From contig NZ_MLAN01000004.1 of the NCBI RefSeq assembly GCF_002272875.1, positions 62,001-126,000 of the forward strand: a stretch of DNA of 64,000 nucleotides, written 5' to 3'. Under the pieces are notes generated by a model, which was not told the origin of the DNA, searched no databases, and was given only the letters and a program-made list of their open reading frames with translations. The DNA is from Helicobacter sp. 11S02629-2 (GTDB lineage Bacteria > Campylobacterota > Campylobacteria > Campylobacterales > Helicobacteraceae). This document shows positions 25,799-35,900 of the stretch, piece by piece. Numbering within the stretch: the first letter of the stretch is position 1; each line of letters opens with the position of its first letter. The translations under genes were made by a program, and so were the position numbers.

Positions 25799-26236
25799 CT
25801 ACCAATCAAAAGCAGTTTTTACCTTCTTACACAAAGCATAGCTAAAGCTTTTTTCTCCTTCTTTAGTTTCTATCACAAAGCCTTTATCATCACTGCTTAG
25901 TAAGATGCCTTCAACTATGCTTTTATCTAGCAGTTTTACGCTTAGTCTTTCACCCTTGCTTAGTCCAAAGTGATTAGGCGTGCTTAAGATTCTTTCAATA
26001 CCTGGTGAGCTAACTTCTAAGTAGTAGTTTTCCATATCAGCTAGCTTTACATCTAGTAAAGGTGAGATAAGGTTACTCATAAAAGTGCAAAAATCTAAGC
26101 TTACGCCACCTTCTTTGTAAAAAGAGATTCTAAGTATAAGATTGCCATCTTCTTTTACAAAACTAGCATCATAAAGCTTGGCACCATTTGCTATAGCTAG
26201 TGCACTAAGCTCATCTTCTAGGGCTTTATCTAACAT
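25799..26236 (-). CDS. rimP: Ribosome maturation factor RimP
   Basis: A 145-residue two-domain protein that helps assemble the 30S subunit. 'YYLEVSSPGIERIL' in the N-terminal domain is the family signature, followed by an SH3-like C-terminal domain. It is the last gene of the thrB-ylxR-infB-rbfA-rimP series, 26 bp after rbfA. The same grouping occurs in Campylobacter and Helicobacter. Confidence 0.93.
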   Translation of the reverse strand: MLDKALEDELSALAIANGAKLYDASFVKEDGNLILRISFYKEGGVSLDFCTFMSNLISPLLDVKLADMENYYLEVSSPGIERILSTPNHFGLSKGERLSVKLLDKSIVEGILLSSDDKGFVIETKEGEKSFSYALCKKVKTAFDW

Positions 26237-26262
26237 GTTTTTCCTTCTTGTGTCTTGCTTTT

Positions 26263-26619
26263 TTAATCTTTCTTTTCATCTTTGTGGATTTGCTTAAAGA
26301 TCTCATCTAGCCTATTTTGTGCTTCCAAGCCATCATCTATGATAAAGTTTAGCTTAGGTGGGGCATACCAGCCAGTGACATTTAAGATGTACTCTTTTAA
26401 GATATTTCTAGCTCTTTTTAAAGCGTCTAAGACTTCTCTTTCATTATCAATGCCTAGTTTATCAAGATAGATTTTTACATCCTGCTTGCCTCTTGAGACT
26501 TCAACTTTTGTGATGGTAAGAGAGTTTATACGTATATCACTAAGGCTAGCTAAGGCAAGGCTTAGTGACTCTTGCAAAAAGGCTTCTTGTTTTTGCTTTA
26601 TGATCTCATTTTTTTGCAT
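26263..26619 (-). CDS. rbfA: 30S ribosome-binding factor RbfA
   Basis: A 118-residue KH-type RNA-binding protein needed for 16S rRNA 5'-end maturation, particularly in the cold. 'VEVSRGKQDVKIYLD' and 'LNVTGWYAPPKLNFIIDDGL' correspond to the conserved central strands and C-terminal segment. It lies between infB (59 bp upstream) and rimP (26 bp downstream), its usual neighbours. Confidence 0.92.
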   Translation of the reverse strand: MQKNEIIKQKQEAFLQESLSLALASLSDIRINSLTITKVEVSRGKQDVKIYLDKLGIDNEREVLDALKRARNILKEYILNVTGWYAPPKLNFIIDDGLEAQNRLDEIFKQIHKDEKKD

Positions 26620-26678
26620 GTAAGTCCTTAAGTAAAAGAGTTTTTATGCTTGCTTTATCTTGTGGTCTTTTTAGATTC

Positions 26679-29579
26679 TTAAAGCTCTCTTTTTTTGGCT
26701 ATCTGCTTATAAGTTTCTATAACATCTTCTGCTTTTAAGTCATTAAACCCTTCTAGCATGATCCCACACTCAAAGCCTTTTTTAACTTCCCTCACGTCAT
26801 CTTTAAAGCGTTTTAAAGAAGCTATCTTGCCTTCATGTACTACTTTGCCATTTCTTATAACTCTTGCAAGTAGATTTTTTTCTATCACGCCCTCATTAAC
26901 CATACATCCTGCGATAACTCCTACTTTTGCCACTGAGAAAAGCTCTCTTATCACAGCTTCGCCAGTTATCTCTTCTTCCATGATAGGAGACATCATACCG
27001 CCAATTAGTAGTTTAACTTCATCTAATAAGTCATAGATTATAGAATAAGTTTTCAGACTAACACCTAGGTTTTTAGCTTCATTTTTTATCTCATTGCTTG
27101 CTTTTATATTAAAGCCAAGTATGATGCAGTTAGTGCTTGCACTTGCAAGGTTTACATCTGAAAGAGTGATACTTCCAACTCCAACACTTATAACATTAAT
27201 CTGTACTTCATCATTACTCAAAGCAAGAAGGGAGTTTTTGAGTGCTTCAAGACTTCCTTGTGTATCAGCCCTAAGTATGATAGGAAGGCTTTTAAGATTC
27301 TCTTGGGCTACCATAGTACTTAGCTCATCAAAGGTTACTTTTGTGGTTTTGCTTAAAGCCTTTTGTCTTAGGTAAGCACTCCTTTTCATGGCCTGTTCGC
27401 GCGCTTCACTATCAGTCTCTGTATAGTAGACACTAGATCCTGCTAGCGGGACTTCATTAAGCCCAGTTATCTGTGCTATCTCGCTAGGGTGCAACTCAGT
27501 TAGCTCATTACCCAAGTCATCTTGCATAGATCTAATCTTCCCATAAGCAGTATCAGCTACTACGCTCATACCAACTTTTAAGATTCCTTGCTCAACTATT
27601 ATAGTAGCAACAGACCCTTTGCCTTTTTGCTGGGAACCTTCTAAAACTATAGCTTTTGGCCTTGCTTTAAGGCTTGCTTTTAGATCTAAAAGCTCAGCTT
27701 GTATAAGTATAGTTTCAAGAAGTAAGTCTATACCTTCTCCACTTTTTGCACTAAGTGGTATAAAGTCATAGTTACCACCCCACTCACTTGGAGTAAAGCC
27801 AAGCTCAGCACACTCTGATTTTAGTTTGTCTGGATTTGCGTTTTCTTTATCCATCTTATTCATAGCGATGATTATTTGTACATTGGCATTTTTAGCATGG
27901 TTTAGTGCTTCTATACTTTGTTGTTTTACACCATCATCAGCAGCTATAACTATGATAGCTATATCTGTAACTTGCGCACCCCTGCTTCTCATCTGTGCAA
28001 AGGCCTCATGCCCCGGAGTATCTATAAAGCTTATCTTTTTGCCATTTTTTTCTACCATATAAGCACCTATGTGCTGGGTGATACCACCTGCCTCGCGGCT
28101 TGCTACCCTAGAGTTTCTTATCTTATCTAACAGGGAAGTTTTACCGTGGTCTACGTGACCCATGATAGTTACAACTGGTGGTCTTTCTACTAGATCTTCT
28201 TCGTTTATAACTTCTTCTAAGATCTCATTACCAACTGACTGTATTTTTACATTGATTCCAAACTCGCTTGCTAGTATCTCTATAGTATCTCTATCTAAAA
28301 AGTCATTTTTTAATACTTTTAACCCTAGGTTAAAAAGTACTCCTAAGACCTTATTTAACTCTATGCCAGCTTTATCAGCAAACTCATAAACCCTTACATC
28401 TTCAGGTATTAGAATCTCTTTTAGGTTGTTTGCTTCATTTTTTTGATTATTTTTATCCATGCCCTTATTTCTGCTCTTTCTAGTAGATCTTTTTATAGAA
28501 CCTTCTTGCATGTAAGGACTGTAGCGATTAAGCCTTATCTTGTCATTAACTGCTTTTCTTACTTTTTCTATCTCGTCTTCATTTTTTAGTTCTTGCTCTC
28601 TTAAGTCTAAAAGCATAACTTCTTCATCATCGTCATCATAGCTACCAAAGCCAAGCTCTCTATCTAGCTCAAGATACTGAGTGTGGTGGGTTGACTTAGC
28701 AGAAGCTTTTGGTGCTTCTTTTTTCTTTTCTTTTTTAGGTTTAGTGCCTTCACTACCTGCTAGTTTTATCTTAGCTAGGGTTTCATTGGCATTAGTTAGG
28801 TCAATCTTTGGCTTTTTGTCACTTCTAGGTGCTACTTCTTCACTTTGATTCTTACTTACAACTCTAACTCTTCCATAAGTCTTTCTAACATCTTGTTCTA
28901 CTGGTCTAGGTAGAGAGTTACCTTCAAGTTTGGCGTTATTAAGATCGTCTTTTATCTCTTGTATGGCTTGCTTTATCTCTGGCTTATTTAGATTAAGGAT
29001 AGGTATATCTTTTTTAGAATCATTTCTAGAATCTTCATTTTTCATATCTTGTAAGCTCATAGCACTAGCTTTAAAGTTCTCATCTTTTTTGGTATCAGGC
29101 TTTATATCAGGCTGCTTAGTTTCTACTTTAGGAGTGCTTACTATCCTTATCTTGTCTTTAAGTGGCTTTGCTTCTTTTATATCATCTTGACTACTTACAG
29201 TATCTTGGCTAGCTGTAACTTCTAGGTCTTTTTTGGTGCTATCTTTTAGTGCTGCTTTGACATCTTCTTCTTTTTTAGCTTTTGTAGTTTTAGCTATGTC
29301 TTGCTCTAATGCTTCTTCAATCTTAGCGGCATTATCTTGGCTACTAGAGTTAGCTTGATTAGAAGCATCTTCTTCTTTAGTGGCATTAGAATCTGCAGCT
29401 ACTTTTGTGCTTGCGTGAGTGTCTATACCTTGAGTTATATAGGTATATAGCCTTAAGGCTTCTTCATCATTTACTGAGCTCATCGCCCCTTTTATATTTA
29501 AGCCTAACTCTTTAGCCTTTGTTACGACTATGCTAGGTTTTTTTCCTAAGTCTGCTGCTATTTCACTTATTTTTGCCAT
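26679..29579 (-). CDS. infB: Translation initiation factor IF-2
   Basis: A 966-residue GTPase that places initiator tRNA on the 30S subunit. Residues 1-52 form the small helical N-domain. Residues 60-385 are charged, low-complexity linker. The G domain begins near 470 with '[13 protein letters not shown]', followed by 'DTPGHEAF' and 'NKMDKENA'. The C-terminal part carries domains II-IV. The start overlaps ylxR by 17 bases, so the two are translationally coupled. The linker is long but similar to that of other epsilonproteobacteria. Confidence 0.97.
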   Translation of the reverse strand: MAKISEIAADLGKKPSIVVTKAKELGLNIKGAMSSVNDEEALRLYTYITQGIDTHASTKVAADSNATKEEDASNQANSSSQDNAAKIEEALEQDIAKTTKAKKEEDVKAALKDSTKKDLEVTASQDTVSSQDDIKEAKPLKDKIRIVSTPKVETKQPDIKPDTKKDENFKASAMSLQDMKNEDSRNDSKKDIPILNLNKPEIKQAIQEIKDDLNNAKLEGNSLPRPVEQDVRKTYGRVRVVSKNQSEEVAPRSDKKPKIDLTNANETLAKIKLAGSEGTKPKKEKKKEAPKASAKSTHHTQYLELDRELGFGSYDDDDEEVMLLDLREQELKNEDEIEKVRKAVNDKIRLNRYSPYMQEGSIKRSTRKSRNKGMDKNNQKNEANNLKEILIPEDVRVYEFADKAGIELNKVLGVLFNLGLKVLKNDFLDRDTIEILASEFGINVKIQSVGNEILEEVINEEDLVERPPVVTIMGHVDHGKTSLLDKIRNSRVASREAGGITQHIGAYMVEKNGKKISFIDTPGHEAFAQMRSRGAQVTDIAIIVIAADDGVKQQSIEALNHAKNANVQIIIAMNKMDKENANPDKLKSECAELGFTPSEWGGNYDFIPLSAKSGEGIDLLLETILIQAELLDLKASLKARPKAIVLEGSQQKGKGSVATIIVEQGILKVGMSVVADTAYGKIRSMQDDLGNELTELHPSEIAQITGLNEVPLAGSSVYYTETDSEAREQAMKRSAYLRQKALSKTTKVTFDELSTMVAQENLKSLPIILRADTQGSLEALKNSLLALSNDEVQINVISVGVGSITLSDVNLASASTNCIILGFNIKASNEIKNEAKNLGVSLKTYSIIYDLLDEVKLLIGGMMSPIMEEEITGEAVIRELFSVAKVGVIAGCMVNEGVIEKNLLARVIRNGKVVHEGKIASLKRFKDDVREVKKGFECGIMLEGFNDLKAEDVIETYKQIAKKREL

Positions 29580-29865
29580 TCTTATGTCTCCTTAATACAA
29601 CACTACTATTAGCAAGTTTCATCAATATATTTTTAATATCTGCTCGCTTAGAGCACTCATCACAGATGTAAAAACTTCTTCCTATCCCACTAAAAAAAAC
29701 TATTTCCTTGTTACTAACTTGCAGTCTAAAAAGGCTACTTTGAGGTAGTCTCTTTCTACATCTAGCACACATGCGAATACTATTTTTTGAAGCAGGTTGA
29801 CTAAGAGCTGTCTGCTCTTGCAGGGCACTAACTAGCGCATTTATATCCTTTAAGGTGGTTGTCAA
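29563..29865 (-). CDS. ylxR: YlxR-family RNA-binding protein (DUF448)
   Basis: A 100-residue member of the YlxR family, which is found between nusA or thrB and infB in many bacteria. 'RMCARCRKRLPQSSLFRL' and 'GRSFYICDECSKRA' are the family motifs; the paired cysteines may hold a metal here. A cytoplasmic RNA-binding or regulatory role is known for relatives but not settled. It overlaps infB by 17 bases and follows thrB by 1 base. Confidence 0.85.
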   Translation of the reverse strand: MTTTLKDINALVSALQEQTALSQPASKNSIRMCARCRKRLPQSSLFRLQVSNKEIVFFSGIGRSFYICDECSKRADIKNILMKLANSSVVLRRHKNGKNK

Positions 29866-29866
29866 A

Positions 29867-30763
29867 TTAAAACTTCTCTATCTTTACGCCGTCATTATCA
29901 AATGCGACATCAAAAACTCTATACTTTGAGAATCTACTTTGAAGCTTAGCACAGATAGCACTAGCATCATCTTCATAACAAAGACTAAAGATACTAGATC
30001 CACTCCCAGAAAGCGTAGACATAAGAGATCCTGCATCATAAGAAGCGTTTACTATATCAAAAAGCACAGGCATATCTCTCATCCTCTGATCTTGATGCAT
30101 CCTATCAACTGCAGCTTCTTTTAGCATATCCCATCTTTCTTCAGCAAAGGCAAAGCTAAGTAAGCTTGCATGAGATAGATTAAAAACGCAGTCTTGGGTG
30201 TTGTAAGCTTTTGGGAGTATATTTCTTGAGTACTTAGTGTTCATAGCCTTAGGAGGTATGACCATGACAGCTCTAACACAACTAGGCATATTTTTTCTTA
30301 AGGTTATAACACTGTTATGGTTTTTATGATGTTTTACTATGCTTACATTAAAGCCACCAAAGACTGCTGGAGTAATATTATCAGGATGGTTTTCATAGTT
30401 TAAAGCAAGGTTTAAAATCTCTTGCTTGTTTGGAATCTTATTGGCAAGTTTATACGCACTAAAGATAGCACCAACTATCAAAGCACTTGAGCTTCCTAGC
30501 CCTCTTGATATAGGTATAAAGTTATTAAAGTTAAAGTCATACTGGATGCTAGTATCACCTATTTTTTTTGTGACCTCTTTAAAGATTTTTACAAACATAT
30601 TATCATTTAAGAACTTAGCCCTATTGCTGCCTTCTCCATTTATCTGTATGCTTTGAGTCTGAGAAGGTGTGATAGTGAAAAAATTTCTAAAATTCAAAGA
30701 AAGCCCAAGACTATCAAAGCCCGGACCTAGGTTTGCACTTGTAGCTGGTACAGAAAAGTTCAA
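29867..30763 (-). CDS. thrB: Homoserine kinase
   Basis: A 298-residue GHMP kinase that phosphorylates homoserine on the way to threonine. 'VPATSANLGPGFDSLGLSLN' at the start and the ATP loop 'PISRGLGSSSALIVG' are diagnostic, and 'LSGSGSSIFSL' is the third GHMP motif. It heads the ylxR-infB-rbfA-rimP group, apparently by conserved synteny rather than shared pathway. Confidence 0.95.
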   Translation of the reverse strand: MNFSVPATSANLGPGFDSLGLSLNFRNFFTITPSQTQSIQINGEGSNRAKFLNDNMFVKIFKEVTKKIGDTSIQYDFNFNNFIPISRGLGSSSALIVGAIFSAYKLANKIPNKQEILNLALNYENHPDNITPAVFGGFNVSIVKHHKNHNSVITLRKNMPSCVRAVMVIPPKAMNTKYSRNILPKAYNTQDCVFNLSHASLLSFAFAEERWDMLKEAAVDRMHQDQRMRDMPVLFDIVNASYDAGSLMSTLSGSGSSIFSLCYEDDASAICAKLQSRFSKYRVFDVAFDNDGVKIEKF

Positions 30764-30860
30764 TCTTTCTCCTTAATAGATCACACTATTAATTGTTGTA
30801 TTTTGCAGATTCTTGAAGTATAGCAAGACTTGGCTTAAATAGTACATCTTTTAGCACTTT

Positions 30861-31958
30861 CTACTGGCTAACTAGTCTAGTTATATCATTTAGTGTTCCT
30901 ATAAGCATCAAAGCTATTAAGATAACTATACTTAAAGTTATAAGCACTCTTGCTATGAGGGCATTAACACTGCGTCTAAAGATCCACTCATAGGCGTTAA
31001 AAACTATCTGCCCGCCATCTAGCATAGGAAGGGGGAGGAGGTTTAAGATTCCAAGATTTATAGAGATTAAAGCTATGATATTTATAAAGACAAGCACATC
31101 TTGATTTAAAGCCTTAGTGCTAAGCTCTGCTATACCTATAACGCCACTTACTTCTTTTATCCCAGCTAGGTTAGTTACCATCTTTTTAAGTCCAGCTACT
31201 ATTAAGTAAGCATAGGTTTTAAACAGCCTCCCTGCGTCGATAAAGGCTTCTTTTATAGTTGGTTTCACATAGTAGACTGCTTGGGTTACTCCTAAAAGAA
31301 GACGGGAGTTTTGCTCTTTTAGCTCTACTTGTAGATTTAAGATTCTATCTTCTCTTTTTATCACTAGATCTGCTGTGCGTAAAGACTTATTAGAGTTTAA
31401 GATAGTAGATATATCTTGAAAGTGACTTATATCTTTACCATCTACTTTTAAGATTAGATCTTTTGGCATTAAGACTTTAGCACTAGGAAAGCTAGGGTCA
31501 ACTTTGCCAACTTCTGGCCTATCTAGTGGCTTAGCTATATGATGAAAAGATATAGCTAAAAGCAAGATGAAAGCTATCAAGAAGTTAAAAAACGCTCCTG
31601 CAAAAAGTATAGCTATCCTTGCTAGGTGATGCTTAGTATCAAGGCTATCACTTTTAAAAAAGTCTCTTTTTGTCTTTCTATACTCTAGTATTTTTTGCTT
31701 TTCAGACTTAAGGCTTTGTGGTTTTTGCTTTTCATCAGCTATCTCATCTCTTTCGCCCTTTAGCTTTACATAGCCTCCAAGTGGGATTAAAGAGATGGCA
31801 TAAATCGTGCCTTTATAGTTATAAGCTAGTAGCTTTTTACCAAAGCCTATACTAAAAACTTCAACTTTTACTCTAAAAATCTTAGCTACTAAAAAGTGAC
31901 CTAGTTCATGAAAAAATATTAAAAATCCCAAAGCTATGATAGAGATTATTAGATTCAT
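30861..31958 (-). CDS. rseP: Site-2 intramembrane zinc protease RseP
   Basis: A 365-residue regulated-intramembrane-proteolysis protease. The zinc motif 'FHELGHFLVAK' lies in the first membrane helix, a PDZ domain occupies roughly residues 140-225, and 'NLLPLPMLDGG' is the second active-site segment. It cleaves membrane-bound regulators or leftover signal peptides. It follows pgsA with a 4-base overlap, a pairing also seen in Campylobacter. Confidence 0.95.
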   Translation of the reverse strand: MNLIISIIALGFLIFFHELGHFLVAKIFRVKVEVFSIGFGKKLLAYNYKGTIYAISLIPLGGYVKLKGERDEIADEKQKPQSLKSEKQKILEYRKTKRDFFKSDSLDTKHHLARIAILFAGAFFNFLIAFILLLAISFHHIAKPLDRPEVGKVDPSFPSAKVLMPKDLILKVDGKDISHFQDISTILNSNKSLRTADLVIKREDRILNLQVELKEQNSRLLLGVTQAVYYVKPTIKEAFIDAGRLFKTYAYLIVAGLKKMVTNLAGIKEVSGVIGIAELSTKALNQDVLVFINIIALISINLGILNLLPLPMLDGGQIVFNAYEWIFRRSVNALIARVLITLSIVILIALMLIGTLNDITRLVSQ

Positions 31959-32500
31959 CGCTTCAAGGCCTTGTAGTACTTAAAGGCATAATCAAGCCCA
32001 GAATAAAGTGTAATAACAACTGCTATCCATAAAAGTATATCTCCACCCGGGAAGTAGTCAGCTAGTAAAAAAGCTATGGCTAGAATCTGAAAGCCAGTTT
32101 TATACTTACCAAGACTTGAAGCGGCTATACTTTCTTTGCCCATGGCTGCTACTACTCTAAGTCCAGTTATAAAAAACTCTCTACTTAAGATTATAAAAAT
32201 TGCCCAAGTATTAGCCCTATGAAGGAACAAAAGTCCAAAAAAGGCAGCCAAGATGAGCATCTTATCAGCTAAGGGGTCAAAGACTTCGCCAAAGGCGGAC
32301 TTAAGATTAAAGTGCCTTGCAACATAACCATCAAAAAAATCAGTAATAGAAGCTAGGCAAAATATAAGACAAGCAAAGTAGTTAAGCCAAGTTTTATCTA
32401 CATAAGAAGGCACAAAACTACTCCAATGAAGTATTAAAGCTAGCAGTAATATCGCTAGTATCATCCTAGAGACAGTTAAGATGTTGGGAATGTTTCTCAT
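31955..32500 (-). CDS. pgsA: CDP-diacylglycerol-glycerol-3-phosphate phosphatidyltransferase
   Basis: A 181-residue membrane enzyme that makes phosphatidylglycerol-phosphate. The CDP-alcohol transferase motif D-G-x2-A-R-x8-G-x3-D-x3-D is present ('FFDGYVARHFNLKSAFGEVF' followed by D-P-L-A-D). About five hydrophobic segments. It starts the minus-strand block and overlaps rseP by 4 bases. Confidence 0.94.
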   Translation of the reverse strand: MRNIPNILTVSRMILAILLLALILHWSSFVPSYVDKTWLNYFACLIFCLASITDFFDGYVARHFNLKSAFGEVFDPLADKMLILAAFFGLLFLHRANTWAIFIILSREFFITGLRVVAAMGKESIAASSLGKYKTGFQILAIAFLLADYFPGGDILLWIAVVITLYSGLDYAFKYYKALKR

Positions 32501-32641
32501 ATATAAACTCGCTTGGCAGGATACTTATAAAGCCACGGGTGGGCGTATGTTGAAAATTATATCCTAATGTTTTGTGATAAAATTAAGCCTGCTTAATGTG
32601 TAAATGAATATATTCAAAAAAGGGCTCTAATAGGTGGTTTT

Positions 32642-34468
32642 ATGCAAAAAACAATTACAGTTAATCTACCTGTAGACGAGGAGGAAAGCAGAAGGCGCGT
32701 TCCTAATGCTTTTGATAAAAAAATACTTGGCGAGTATGTAGAAGATAAAGATGAAAATGAGAAAAAAAAGTATAAATTCCTAGTCTCACTAAAAAAGCTT
32801 TATAGACTAAGTAATACAAGAGATAGATTCCAACTAGTAGGAATCTTTTTACTTACCATATTTTTATCTTTTATGGAGACCTTTGGCATAAGTGTCATCA
32901 TGCCTTTTATAACCCTAGCTGCCACACCTCAAAGAATCCTAACTAATAAATATGCTCACGCAGTCTATGAGTTTTTTGGCTTTAGCTCTACTACTCAGTT
33001 TATGGTGACTTTTAGTGTTATCTTGATACTTTTTTATATATTTAGAGCTTTTTATCATGTGATGTATTCTTATATTACTAATACTTTTTCTTTTAGGAAG
33101 TATCACAACTTTGCCTTGCGTTTGTTTGCCAAGTCTTTAGAGTTAACCTATCTAAAGTTTACTTTTACTAATAAAGACAGACTTAGGCAAGTCGTCACAG
33201 GCGAAGCACAAAACACAGCTAGTTTCTTACAGTCAGTTTTAAGCTTTTTAAGTGATGTCTTAACAGCTCTTTTTCTTTATACGCTTTTATTAATAACAAA
33301 CTGGAAGATGACTATCATCCTAACTTTAATCCTTGCTGTAAAAGTTTTAATCATCTCTAAAGTTTTAAATAAGATAATAGTAGATCAAGGTCAAAAAAGA
33401 ACCAAGTATGACCAAACCTTTCTTGGCCTTTTAAGTAGAAGCTTTGGTAACTTTAAGCTAACTAAACTTCGTGGGAATCAAGATGAGCTTTATCAGATAT
33501 TTAGCGATACTTCTTTAAAAAGAGGTAAAAGCTCTATACTTGTTAGCACCCTTAGTGTTACTCCTAAGATGCTACTAGAAACCATAGGCTTTTCCTTACT
33601 TATAGCCTCAGTTGCTTACATACTTATAAAATATAATGACGCTTCAGCAGTTTTACCCATCATAAGTATGTACGCCCTAGCCTTATATAGACTTTTACCA
33701 ATAATTACTAACCTCTTAAATAAATACCAAAGTATGCTTTATGAACAAAACTCAGTCAATATAGTATATGAAGCCTTGCATGAAGTAGGTGAGAAAAAAG
33801 GCTATGGACCAATTGAGTTTGAAAAAGACATAGTATTAAAAGATGTAGATTTTGCTTATATAGCTGATAAACCAGTTTTACAAAAGATAAATCTAAGTAT
33901 TAAAAAAGGACAAAAAGTAGCCTTTGTAGGCCCAAGCGGAGCAGGTAAAAGCACCTTAGTTGATCTAATCATAGGTGTATATCACCCAAAAGGGGGTAAT
34001 GTCTTAATAGATGGCAAACCTTTAACTCCTGACAATTTAGACACGTGGAGACGTAAGGTTGGCTATATACCTCAGCAGATATTTTTATATGATGGGACTG
34101 TGGCTGCAAACATAGCCTTTGGGGAAGAAGAAGATGAAGATAAGATAATAGAGGCTTGCAAAAAGGCAAACATCTATGACTTCTTAGTAGAACATAAAGG
34201 TATAAAAACTACAGTAGGTGATGGAGGAGTTAGATTAAGTGGGGGTCAGTTGCAGCGTATAGGTATAGCGCGTGCACTTTATAATGACCCAGAGATCTTA
34301 GTCTTAGATGAGGCAACTTCAGCCCTTGATAATGACACAGAATCTAGGATTATGGATGAGATATATAAAAGCTCAGAGAATAAGACTTTGCTAGTTATAG
34401 CCCATAGACTAAGCACTATAGAAAGATGTGATACTAAGGTTGAAGTTAAGGCTTATAGGCCTTCTTAA
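32642..34468 (+). CDS. ABC exporter, PglK/Wzk-type lipid-linked oligosaccharide flippase
   Basis: A 608-residue half-size ABC exporter. Residues 1-60 are a charged cytoplasmic leader, six membrane helices follow, and the ATPase carries 'GPSGAGKST', 'LSGGQLQRIG' and 'ILVLDEATSALD'. The overall pattern resembles C. jejuni PglK and H. pylori Wzk, which flip undecaprenyl-linked glycans for protein glycosylation or O-antigen. That would link it to the glycan operon 7 kb away. The C-terminus after the H-loop ('IAHRLSTIE') ends in an atypical short tail, so the last few residues may have diverged. A TAAAAT box near 32577 is a plausible promoter. Lipid A export (MsbA) is the alternative. Confidence 0.82.
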   Translation: MQKTITVNLPVDEEESRRRVPNAFDKKILGEYVEDKDENEKKKYKFLVSLKKLYRLSNTRDRFQLVGIFLLTIFLSFMETFGISVIMPFITLAATPQRILTNKYAHAVYEFFGFSSTTQFMVTFSVILILFYIFRAFYHVMYSYITNTFSFRKYHNFALRLFAKSLELTYLKFTFTNKDRLRQVVTGEAQNTASFLQSVLSFLSDVLTALFLYTLLLITNWKMTIILTLILAVKVLIISKVLNKIIVDQGQKRTKYDQTFLGLLSRSFGNFKLTKLRGNQDELYQIFSDTSLKRGKSSILVSTLSVTPKMLLETIGFSLLIASVAYILIKYNDASAVLPIISMYALALYRLLPIITNLLNKYQSMLYEQNSVNIVYEALHEVGEKKGYGPIEFEKDIVLKDVDFAYIADKPVLQKINLSIKKGQKVAFVGPSGAGKSTLVDLIIGVYHPKGGNVLIDGKPLTPDNLDTWRRKVGYIPQQIFLYDGTVAANIAFGEEEDEDKIIEACKKANIYDFLVEHKGIKTTVGDGGVRLSGGQLQRIGIARALYNDPEILVLDEATSALDNDTESRIMDEIYKSSENKTLLVIAHRLSTIERCDTKVEVKAYRPS

Positions 34469-34522
34469 AGGTCAAAAGAACTAAGCTTTAAGTAAGCCTA
34501 GTTATAAGTTTTTAAGTGGAAG

Positions 34523-34541
34523 TGGAATCTAAAAGATTCCA
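34523..34541. terminator. Hairpin between convergent flippase and luxS genes
   Basis: TGGAATCT and AGATTCCA form an 8-bp stem around AAA, followed by TAAAAT. It lies between the flippase gene (+) and luxS (-), and both arms carry the GATTC word. Confidence 0.55.
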
Positions 34542-34565
34542 TAAAATAGCTAAGGCTAAAAAGGC

Positions 34566-35069
34566 TTATTTAAAGTCTTTAAGTAAAAGTTTTTCTGTGT
34601 CCATAAGTCCTATGCCTTTATCAAGTATATCTCTTGCTATAGCTTGTGCTTTTTCTAGTGAGTGCATCTTAGCGGTTCCGCACTGATAGATGTTTAGCTC
34701 AGGTATATCAGACTTTGAAGCAACTTTTAAAACATCATTCATAGAATCTTCCCAAGCTTGTCTAACATCTTCTAAGTTTGGATACCCTATAACACTCATA
34801 TAAAAACCAGTCCTGCAACCCATAGGTGAGATGTCAATTATCTCAACATCACCTTGATTAAGATGCTCTCTCATAAAGCCCGCAAAAAGATGCTCTAGAG
34901 TGTGGATTCCTTCTTCGTCTAAGATTTCTTTATTAGGCTTGCAGAATCTTAAGTCAAAAACACAGATATCATCTCCATGTGGAGTTTTCATAGTCTTAGC
35001 TAGTCTTACAGCTGGTGCTGGCATGATGGTATGATCAACTTTAAAGCTATCAAGTAGTGGCATTTTCAA
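34566..35069 (-). CDS. luxS: S-ribosylhomocysteine lyase LuxS
   Basis: A 167-residue metal enzyme of the methyl cycle that releases homocysteine and the precursor of autoinducer-2. The metal site is 'HTLEHLFAG' plus the cysteine in '[13 protein letters not shown]', and 'GCRTGFYM' is the catalytic loop. Two starts 2 codons apart (MKMPLLDSF) are possible. It is a single gene between convergent and divergent neighbours. Confidence 0.96.
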   Translation of the reverse strand: MKMPLLDSFKVDHTIMPAPAVRLAKTMKTPHGDDICVFDLRFCKPNKEILDEEGIHTLEHLFAGFMREHLNQGDVEIIDISPMGCRTGFYMSVIGYPNLEDVRQAWEDSMNDVLKVASKSDIPELNIYQCGTAKMHSLEKAQAIARDILDKGIGLMDTEKLLLKDFK

Positions 35070-35118
35070 TCCTTATAATTATGGTTTAATACTATATGAA
35101 GTTTAAGTATATCAAAGT

Positions 35119-35124
35119 TATAAT
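35119..35124 (+). promoter_or_regulatory. Promoter -10 box for the lipoprotein pair
   Basis: A perfect TATAAT lies 37 bases upstream of the lipoprotein ATG at 35162. No clear -35 box is seen, which is usual for epsilonproteobacterial sigma-70 promoters, where T-rich sequence takes its place. Confidence 0.5.
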
Positions 35125-35161
35125 AAAGCGAAAGTTTTATAAGTTTTAAAAGGATAAATAC

Positions 35162-35713
35162 ATGAAAAAAAGTATATTTGTAGGGTGTGCTTCGTTGCTG
35201 TTTTTACTAACTGCTTGTGCTACTAAAAGCGTGGAACTGCCTGAGTCAACTTGCAATACTTTGCATGATGTTAGCTCTTTTGACATAACAAAAGATGCCA
35301 GCTCTAATGACAATCTTCCAGACTACTTAGTAGAAGATGCTATAGATAACGCTTTGGATAATGCCTGCTTTAACGTTGATAAGTCTGTTTTTCATAACCA
35401 AGACAACAAAAAGCTAAGAACTGTATATAAGATAGTAGAAGAGGATAAGTCAACTGAAGGGCTTTTAAAAGACACTCAAACTAAGACTTTAAAGATAACT
35501 GTTACTTCAAGCCTCCAAACTGTCAAAAAACAAAACAACGAGATGACTAAAAGCACAAAGTACAACACTCAAACTGTCATCCAAAAGATAGATGCTAACC
35601 AGCTAGCAGGAATAGGTCAAAAGGCAAACTTGCAAAACTCAGACATCATGAACGCACTTCAAGGGGCTATACAAACATCTATTAACACCATATTAACTAA
35701 TGAAGATAAGTAG
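35162..35713 (+). CDS. Lipoprotein, unknown function
   Basis: A 183-residue protein with a clear type II signal: 'FLLTAC' puts the lipid-bearing cysteine at residue 19. The mature part is Asn/Lys/Thr-rich and mostly polar, with two further cysteines (near residues 32 and 67). 'QAGIGQKANLQN'-like sequence near 150-160 is not a domain I know. A perfect -10 box lies upstream. It is immediately followed, with no gap, by a second, very small lipoprotein gene. Confidence 0.75.
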   Translation: MKKSIFVGCASLLFLLTACATKSVELPESTCNTLHDVSSFDITKDASSNDNLPDYLVEDAIDNALDNACFNVDKSVFHNQDNKKLRTVYKIVEEDKSTEGLLKDTQTKTLKITVTSSLQTVKKQNNEMTKSTKYNTQTVIQKIDANQLAGIGQKANLQNSDIMNALQGAIQTSINTILTNEDK

Positions 35714-35884
35714 ATGAAGCTTATCTTCTACACGATGATACTTTCTATCATAGTCGTAGCTTGCACAGGAAAGCCAAAGACAAATGAGGTAAATGGAGTT
35801 TTTAACCAAACCCAGTGCAATATGTCTTGTGTAAATGGCAAATGCAAGCAAATATGCATAAACTCACAAGGTACTTTTAAGTAG
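35714..35884 (+). CDS. Small cysteine-rich lipoprotein, 56 residues
   Basis: It starts on the base after the previous stop codon. The N-terminal 'MILSIIVVAC' is a short lipoprotein signal with Cys17 as lipidation site. The mature peptide is about 40 residues and has four more cysteines spaced C-x3-C-x4-C-x3-C (residues 35-48). That spacing suggests two disulphides or a metal site in the periplasm. It looks like an accessory to the preceding lipoprotein. No family is recognised. Confidence 0.65.
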   Translation: MKLIFYTMILSIIVVACTGKPKTNEVNGVFNQTQCNMSCVNGKCKQICINSQGTFK

Positions 35885-35900
35885 CCTTCTTGAGATAGCA

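Noticed and set aside
35162-35713. Lipoprotein at 35162 as a known adhesin or Lpp20-type protein
   Set aside because: Apart from the lipobox there is no motif that supports a specific family, so it was left as unknown.
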